Below are positions 57,080-64,000 of a stretch of 64,000 nucleotides of DNA, piece after piece. This DNA comes from Bryoerythrophyllum caledonicum. Lineage: Eukaryota > Streptophyta > Bryopsida > Pottiales > Pottiaceae. Position 1 is the first letter of the stretch. Every line of letters begins with the position of its first letter. The notes under the pieces were generated by a model. That model did not search any database and was not told the origin of the DNA. It saw only the letters and a program-made list of their open reading frames with translations. The DNA is taken from positions 16,694,028-16,758,027 of the forward strand of contig OZ020519.1 in NCBI GenBank assembly GCA_963971425.1, read 5' to 3'. The translations under genes and the position numbers were made by a program.

Positions 57080-58154
57080 GTGGTTATTTTATAGCAACCA
57101 ACCATGGTTTTGTCCATTGCCATGATTTTGTTCTAGTCCAATTTGATGTAATCCAATAGGGACTTGAGAGTAACGAGAAAAAAAGCACTAGATTCATGGT
57201 GCTACATGACCTCACCTTCCTTCTTAAAAGCGGCTAAAAAATACTTCTAGCTTAAGTTTAGGGACCACCAAACTCTTTCATTGAATTGCAGAATTCTAGA
57301 CACCACAATATTAGAAGGAACGTATGAGTACATGAACAAATACACCAAGCAATGACCATGTAATGGTTGTAAATTGCTATTGTTTAGTGTACTTGTACTC
57401 TCCTTTCACTCTCATCACTTAAGGTAGAGGCACCCAATTCCAATCACTTAAGCCAGTTCGGGACTCAAATGACATTGTATGTCAAAAAACATTATGTAGA
57501 AAGATGCGGAATTAGGAATAAAACTGAACAAATATTTTTTCAAATTTAATCACAAAGATTTGGAATTGATATAGAATTTAAAAGCCCAAAAACCACCGGA
57601 GCCCATAATCAAACTCTAGAGTAGGTGAGATTTGGTGCCCTCCTTCATCCAATGCCAATAAGTGTGAGTGAGTAAAAGAGAGAAGACATGCCATGGATAA
57701 CCAACTCATGGAGGGTACCCAGTACCAATCGGCCTTGTTTGACTTTCGAGGCAATGCCACCAATGAGAGCTCAATTGAGGTGGAACAACCCAAAATTGCA
57801 CACATTATGACCCAATGCCGATAATGACTGGTGTTTTCATATTTTGAGTTATCGGTTTTGGGTCACTTCATGCACCATTTCAAGCATTTGCCATTTTCAT
57901 GCACCATGCCATACATACTCTATTAATCGGAATTGGGTGGCCAATCGGAATTGGGTGCCTCTACCTTAACTCTTCCACTGATTTAATAACTTATAAGAGT
58001 AAACAAATACAAGCATCAAGAAAATACCTCCCAAATCTCTTTCTTTAAAAGAGATACTCTTTCAAAGAGAAATACCTATAAAGTGAAGCAAGAATGCCAA
58101 GAGTTTTGACTCCTCTTCTCATTTGGAATAAAACCAACCCTAAATACCTCTCAA
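57080..58154. other. Intergenic DNA, no gene seen; includes an empty TTAA site
   Basis: At 57,224-57,227 a single TTAA sits in a sequence resembling the flank of the family 2 element at 58,427. A pair of CAATCGGAATTGGGTG/CCAATTCCAATCACTT motifs suggests an inverted repeat between about 57,430 and 57,965. Confidence 0.45.
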
Positions 58155-58371
58155 TTAACCCCTAAACGTAAGAAGGTGCCATTGGTGGTTACATGTATGG
58201 TGTTGTATTTGGACACGATAAGGTACAAATAGTGAAATGACCTCCAAATAAAAACATGTTAGTTGACGAATCTTCACTCCAAAGATGTAAGTCTTACTGA
58301 ACTTCAATACATATTCTGAATTCTACATACGTGCACAAATATATGGTTCCCGACTGACGTTCAAGGGTTAA
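58155..58371. mobile_element. Short TTAA-bounded MITE (217 bp)
   Basis: It runs from TTAACCCCTAAACGT to ACGTTCAAGGGTTAA. It is similar in design to 44,832-45,054 but not obviously the same interior. Confidence 0.6.
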
Positions 58372-58426
58372 AAGTTTTAAAAAGTAGCTAAGATTTGAGT
58401 ACAACATGACCTCTCCTCCTTCATTC

Positions 58427-59232
58427 TTAACCCTTTAGCGCCCAGGAAGCCCGAAATGGGACTCCGGAGGTGCTAAAACTCAAATTGCATGAAATCCATG
58501 AGGAACTAGGCCTTGAGATGTGAGGTTCTGATTTGCGCACTCATTACACAAACACTCTCCAACAACCAGATCATGATTTGGATTTATAGAACTCTTGGAA
58601 AAGCTAGGAATACAACACAAAATACACCAAATACACTAAAATACAATGAATACAGTGAATACCATGCCACATACTATGTTGTATTTCACACACATGCACA
58701 TTGATTTTGGTCTTAAATTTTGATTGAACTTCGTCTTTAAGACATTCTTCATTGTTTTGTGATTGTTGATCTCTCTCCTCACATACAAAACTACCGTTTT
58801 GATTCGTATAAGGTTGGAACATTTTTGTATACAATCAAGTACAAAAAAGCAAAAAAGTCACCAATAATTGTGTATAAGTATTTTCCTCGCATATGATATG
58901 TCAATGCGAAGCTATCAACCTAGTGCACATGTGAACCGCTCTGATTCAAAGTAAAAAAATTCTTGCAAGAATCTATTGATGGTTAAAGTAGTGAACCTCC
59001 AAAATCCACAGTTTTCACTACCAATATACGGTAACTTTAAACACTATAATCTATTCCATCAACCGTTGGATATTTTGCAAAATTCCCCAAAGTTCAGGTC
59101 ATGGGTTAAGTTCAATTTTGTAAGGTTAGATATCAATATTAAGCATTGTATTTCCGTCAAATCCGGTGCAAAAAAAAAAATCAGCAGAAAACTTGGTTTT
59201 CCCATAAACATCCCTGGGCGGTAAAGGGTTAA
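58427..59232. mobile_element. TTAA-bounded element, family 2 (CCCTTTAGCGCCCAGG), 806 bp
   Basis: TTAACCCTTTAGCGCCCAGG and CCTGGGCGGTAAAGGGTTAA are inverted, with TTAA at both ends. It is an inverted paralogue of 53,291-54,091. The minus-strand open frame at 58,604-58,834 parallels that at 53,693-53,881. It has no resemblance to a transposase. Confidence 0.82.
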
Positions 59233-59689
59233 AGGCAAGTAGTTCTTTCATGCTCAACACAAATATCATGATTTGAAAGGTTGGAGTCATGTGGACATTC
59301 ATACTGGACAATAGACTTAGTGGTGGAACAAACAGACATTATATTCACCTTAGCCTGTTTTGGAGACCACACGTTGGATATATTCACAAATAAACCCTGT
59401 TGAAGGAAAAGAGTGAATAAAATATGATTAAATTAGGCACCTAGAAGTCTTGTTCATGCGACAAACCCAGACACATACCATTGGCACAAAAGCGGTCTGG
59501 ACATGAATAATCGGAACAAGCACAGTCTATGCATAAACCATGATCCAGAATACTAGACTATTGTGTGACAACTGAAGTCTTCGCAAAAAAAAATGGTTCA
59601 AGGTCTTGCCAAAAGTTCAACTCTGATTAGACCTTTCCCAATTTGACTGAGCGGTAGAAAGCGGAAGAATTTGAGGACATGTTTGACCG
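59233..59689. other. Intergenic DNA, no gene seen
   Basis: TGGAACAAACAGACATTATA at 59,324 faintly resembles the small insert at 16,460. Confidence 0.35.
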
Positions 59690-60330
59690 CTGCCCGGGTG
59701 AAAATCAGTTGCAGCATTTCAGTGGATAACAGTCATTTTCTTCCTTTTAAGAGGAAAGTGAAGGGAAAGAGACTCGAGGGGTGGGAGTTAATTATAGGAA
59801 TTCTTTGCTCTCTTTGGTTGCACCAATGAAATGCATGAGTAGCAATGGCAATCGTGCAATGGTTCTTGGGTTTGTCTAATGCGAGCTAAAGCTCCTCCAC
59901 GTACCCGCAAGGGTTGACATGAAGAATGAGGTTTGACTTGGGGAAAATGTTGCAATTTTCTAGCGGATAAGAGAGTTTTCTTGAAAGTTCTTACAAAGAG
60001 GAAGAGAGGGTGAGGTTTCAATGTAGGAAGGAAGGGAGCATGGGGACTTTTTACTCCTTTTTATCCGCATCAATGAAATGTATGAGTAGTAATGGGAATC
60101 AGAGGTCTTGGGCCCTGTCTAATGCAAGCTAAAGCTCCTGCATAGTACCTCAAAGTTTTCAAAGAGTTAACATAAGAATGAGGATTTTGGGAGGTTGGAC
60201 TGGGTGAGATTGTTGCAATATTCTAGCGGATGATAGAGTTTTCTTGAAAGTTCTTACAAAGAGGAAAGAGAAGAGAAAAGAGAGGTGAGATTTTAATCTA
60301 GGAAGAAAGGGTGCATGAGGGATTTTTGCT
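59690..60330. repeat. Diverged tandem repeat, units of about 250-265 bp
   Basis: TTTTCTTGAAAGTTCTTACA occurs at about 59,977 and 60,239, with GCTAAAGCTCCTCCA / GCTAAAGCTCCTGCA and CAATGAAATG(C/T)ATGAGTAG similarly spaced. A more decayed unit precedes them near 59,700. Confidence 0.75.
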
Positions 60331-60379
60331 AAAGGAGGAAAATATATATGTTATTCCAAAAGCCAAATACATTTGCAAA

Positions 60380-60650
60380 TTCTTTTTGTAACTGCTTTAG
60401 TTCTAAATAAGTATCGCAATAATGGGCTATGACACTTCTATTTGAGTTTACACCAAAAGATTTGGTGTGAATTCTCTAAAAATATTGCAAGGAGAAAAAA
60501 TAAATAGTTCATTTCAAAACCATAAACAAATGCAAATTCTATTAGAAATTGCTTTAGTTTTGAGTTATTAAGTGTTAGTATAACGGGCTATGACACTTCT
60601 ATTTTATTTTACACCAAATGACTTGGTGTACATTCACTTAAGAATTTTAG
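60380..60650. repeat. Two diverged units of about 160 bp
   Basis: GGGCTATGACACTTCTATTT occurs near 60,425 and 60,586, each followed by TTTACACCAAA and a CTTGGTGT-like motif. Confidence 0.7.
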
Positions 60651-60672
60651 ACAAAAGAATTATATACTTAAT

Positions 60673-61582
60673 TTAACTCCTAAAGGACCAAGTGTCCTTT
60701 AGGAGGACAATTTTGATTTTGGGCAGGTTCCTAAAATCAGAAGAAAAAAATATTGTACTAGATTGTACCTGATAAGAGCTTCATGGAGGTATTTTTATTA
60801 TTATTTTTGGATTCATGGTTTGAAAATTAGTACCACTCAAAGCTAGAAATGGGGACTCCGGGGAGCTCCAAAATTTTGCTAGAAGTTTCTAAAGACATTG
60901 AGATTTTTCATACATATAGAGAATATTACCTTCTTTAAAGATGTCAAAAAAATTCTTGTCTTTACTGTAAAAACCATTTTAACCCAAGTCAAACACTTTT
61001 ACACATTTCCGACAAGCGAGGAAAAAAACTTCATCTTTTCTACATACAACCTAGAGATCTTCATATTTTTCACTTCTTATTCTCTCCACAACAATATGTG
61101 GTGGAAACCATCTTATTGACCGTTTGGATTATCATTCAAAAACATATTAAATTCTCAAAAAATTAAACCGTGAATTGGTAGTTTTGGAACCTCCACTCCT
61201 TGCACACTTGTTTTGAATATGCTACACGCCTTCTCTAACTCTAAAAATTGGTGTATACGGAACTAACATCATGCTTAATTCAATGGTAAAAGATTTAGAC
61301 CTTGTGCAGTACAAAAATTTGATACCAAGTGAAGTCAAAGTTTGTTGATCCACTCAACGTAGGGCAAAAAATGAACCATTTCCTTGACTTCAAACACTAT
61401 AATCTTGTAGTTCATGCGGTCAAAGTTTGCGGAGTTTTGTGAGCATATTATACAGTAAGTCTTAAACAAGATCCCAAGGTCAAAACTCTACATAAAAGGT
61501 TTTGATTCCTTTCTCATTGCACTAGAATCAACAATTTTGAAGTGTTTTTGGTTTGAAATTGTCACGGTCCTTTAGGGGTTAA
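60673..61582. mobile_element. TTAA-bounded element (piggyBac-like family 1), 910 bp, inverted
   Basis: It runs from TTAACTCCTAAAGGACC to GGTCCTTTAGGGGTTAA. It is the reverse complement of the layout at 14,018-14,987 (GCACTACACAAGG and CACCAATTTTTAGAGG appear inverted). It has no coding capacity. Confidence 0.8.
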
Positions 61583-61830
61583 TATGTACCGGCGGAGGAC
61601 ATAGATGCGGAAAGCAGAATTTGGAGCTTGGAGGTGAAAAGCACATACGTGGTGCTGGGAGAGGTGGACAGAGCGTGGAGAGTGTATTGCGATACCTTAC
61701 AACACCGGTTTTGTCGTTACAAAGATTCCGTTACAGAAGCAAATGGCAAATGTATGAAGGCAAGTTTTTTTTTGGGTAGAAAGTACAACATCCAGACTGT
61801 ACCTGAAAGTCAATAGAGCACCTCCTTCAT
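61583..61830 (+). other. Possible exon fragment of an unknown gene
   Basis: An open frame from about 61,585 to 61,816 reads EDIDAESRIWSLEVKSTYVV.. and has a protein-like composition, unlike its AT-rich neighbours. It abuts the TTAA element on the left. No domain is recognised and no clear splice sites bound it. Confidence 0.2.
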
Positions 61831-62067
61831 ATCGAGTAGCAATTGTACCCAAGTCCAAAACGCAGTAGTACAGGAGTAAAATAGTAAAGAGAGTAGATTT
61901 TCAAGGACCTAACTAAAAATAGTAAACTCTCAACTCTATAAAATCACATGCTCTTTTGGAATTCCACTTAAACTGACCTAGAGTTGATATAGAATCTTGA
62001 AAGCATCTTGATAACACCTAAGATTTGTCATTGTAAAAAAACGAGAAGTTTTATCCAGCTACACTAA

Positions 62068-62592
62068 GGGCCGCTTCACACTTGGTGGCCAAGTGGAGTG
62101 GCCGTCGATTTCCACCAATGAGATTGCTAGAATGGCCAAAGTCTGGACTTTGGACCTTCACACTTGTGCCCAAACTCCAAAGGCCGTCGTCCTACATGGC
62201 AGCACTTTTGGGTTGTTTTGGCGCAAAAGCAACGGCCTCTAGAGAAAAACTTCGGTCGCCCATTTTAGGCGACCCAAACTACAATCAAGGGTCCGTCAAT
62301 TTTTTTAATAAAATAATAAGAAAACTGACAAGATCTAGACCGTTAGATGAAAGAGGCCGAATTTTTTGGCTGATTTTTTAGGGCTGATTTTCTAGGGCTG
62401 ATTTTTTTTGGCATAATGATATGGGGTTTGGACTTTGGACTTGGCCTTTGGGGCTTCACACCACAACCGGCCAAACCTTCAATCTATATTACTTAATGTA
62501 TTTTTTGGGCAAAAATGTTTGGCCGCTCGCCATAGTTTGGCCACTCTTTTTGACGGACGCTCACTCAACTTGGGCATAGTGTGAAGCGGCCC
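62068..62592. mobile_element. PIF/Harbinger-like MITE, family GGGCCGCTTCACAC (525 bp)
   Basis: GGGCCGCTTCACAC and GTGTGAAGCGGCCC are inverted, with TAA at 62,065-62,067 and 62,593-62,595. It is longer than the two relatives at 54,667 and 63,044. Confidence 0.88.
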
Positions 62593-63043
62593 TAAAACTC
62601 CTCTTTTATCATTGGCTCATGACCAAAAGACCCCACTTTTACATGTCCCTTATGGGAAAATGTTATGAAAGAGAACTAAAATCATAACATTTGTGACCCA
62701 CCTTAATATCACATCTATGAAGATATCCTCTGAATGTAGGGTTTAGTGAGAAAAAGAAACTGAATGTCATTCTTCTCCAATTGGGCTGTATGTAAGTTAT
62801 TGGCCCCATAATGGGGCCGTTCAAAAGGTAGTACATGCATCAAATAAATGTCATTACGGGCGAGTGGCTCAAACATGCCACTTGTCTGCTCATAGCTATA
62901 ATTGAGTGCACACACAAACAGAGCAATTTGCGGGCAAATCCATTGGCCCTGCTGGCGACCACATGTATCATGGGAGGTATCTCCTTCATCACATAAAAAA
63001 ATTACACATGCACATGGTTGAGCAATCCAAAACCGCCAACCCA

Positions 63044-63380
63044 GGGTCACTTCACACCGGGACCAAGTCAAGAGGCCAAACCGTCAAAATTTCAGCCCAA
63101 ACAATGGCGAGAGTTTGGGCTAAAAAAGTACTCTCGAGGGGACGGCATCTTGAAGGAAGTTTGAGTCGGCTAGAAACGGCGACCCAAGTTCGGCTCGAGA
63201 GGCCATTGTTTTGGCGTCAAACCTCGTCAAAAGTGTTGCCATGTTGGCACAATGGAGGGCAACTCCTTTGGACATTGGCTTTTGTTGTGAAGCCCAAGAG
63301 GCCAAACTTTGGCCATTCTCACAATCTCATTGGTGGGATTTGACGGCCTCTTGACCATTGGTCATAGGGTAAAGCGGCCC
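63044..63380. mobile_element. PIF/Harbinger-like MITE, family GGGCCGCTTCACAC (337 bp)
   Basis: GGGTCACTTCACACCGGGACC and (inverted) GGTAAAGCGGCCC lie between CCA and TCA, an imperfect 3-bp duplication. The interior is similar to 54,667-55,009. Confidence 0.75.
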
Positions 63381-63693
63381 TCAGTAAACTTTTATATGAC
63401 CAAGCATATTCTCGTGGGACCAAGTCAAACATTTTCACATAGTTGATCAGAAACGCTTTTCTTTCCACATGAAAATAAGAAATCTTAATCTTTTTTCTTT
63501 TTTCTTTTCCCTACTACAAGATGTGGTGTAAACTAATTTTCTTAAATAGATTTTAGTGCATTCGTAAATAGTGATTTATTTAAGAGATATTAACATTTTC
63601 CTCATTCTAGAAAGTATCAGAGAAATGTTTTCATTTCAAGTTTATAATATCATTAGTCTTTAGAAAACATTAAAAAGGACCTACTATCTCATG

Positions 63694-64000
63694 TTAATCC
63701 CTAAAGGACCAAGGCAAATTTTCCTCAAAAACACTCCAAAACTGCCATTTTTAGCACATTCAACACAAAATGATACAAAATCATTTTTTTGAAAATTTAA
63801 CCGTATGATCTTGTACTAGACTTGTATGAAAGTGTGTGGTAAATTTTTTGGTAAGTTTGACCGCCCGGATTGAAAGATATTAGCCTTTGAAGTGCGACAT
63901 AATCTCTTTTTCAAGTCATACTATACACCTTCAACAAACTTCGACCACCTTCTATGGCAACTTTTTGCACTACGGGCCGTGATTTTATTGTATTAACTTG
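63694..64000. mobile_element. TTAA-bounded element (piggyBac-like family 1), left part only
   Basis: It starts TTAATCCCTAAAGGACCAAG and continues with AAAACACTCCAAAACTGCC and, near the edge, CAACAAACTTCGACCACC as at 5,685. It runs off the window. Confidence 0.55.

Noticed and set aside
57430-57970. Possible MITE bounded by CCAATTCCAATCACTT and CAATCGGAATTGGGTG
   Set aside because: The inverted similarity is real but loose, and no target duplication could be fixed.

Overview
The window is nuclear DNA of a land plant. The grounds are a NAC-domain transcription factor with plant-style introns, cytosolic ribosomal protein L24 with a telo-box upstream, the nuclear-encoded mitochondrial F1-ATP synthase delta-prime subunit, and many plant-type MITEs. 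Short GC-rich exons sit in AT-rich, repeat-filled DNA. I cannot name the species. An angiosperm is not excluded, but an intron-less RPL24 and an intact DD34E Tc1-type transposase make me consider a non-seed plant.

The left half (1 to about 32,605) is a large tandem duplication. Copy 1 is 1-13,640 (it starts left of the window) and copy 2 is 18,763-32,605, with an offset of about 19 kb. Each copy carries the right end of a Tc1-like transposon, three paralogues (here A, B, C) of an unrecognised multi-exon gene, a 55-bp minisatellite of 30 or so units lying between the head-to-head pair B and C, and a two-exon ATP synthase delta-prime gene. Divergence between the copies is uneven: about 5 % at both outer ends but essentially zero over several kilobases around A. 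This points to later homogenisation, or to a younger duplication within an older one. The spacer 13,641-18,762 holds two copies of a TTAA-bounded element and one complete Tc1-like transposon (17,548-19,142) with an intact 339-residue transposase.

The right half is single-copy. It has RPL24 (34,280-34,768) behind a promoter-proximal minisatellite, a 395-residue NAC gene in four exons (46,593-49,863), and otherwise intergenic DNA full of short DNA transposons. These fall into recognisable groups: ~0.2-1 kb elements beginning CCC and bounded by TTAA (piggyBac-like), three PIF/Harbinger-like MITE families with 3-bp target duplications, and TA-flanked Stowaway/mariner-like MITEs, some nested. Several insertions have an empty paralogous site inside the same window, which fixes their boundaries.

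The genes do not form a pathway: ATP synthase subunit, ribosomal protein and NAC factor are independent host genes. The least understood parts are the A/B/C gene family with its large inverted repeat and minisatellite, and the TTAA element families. I saw no RNA gene, no CRISPR array, and no recognisable retrovirus-like or other virus-derived element.
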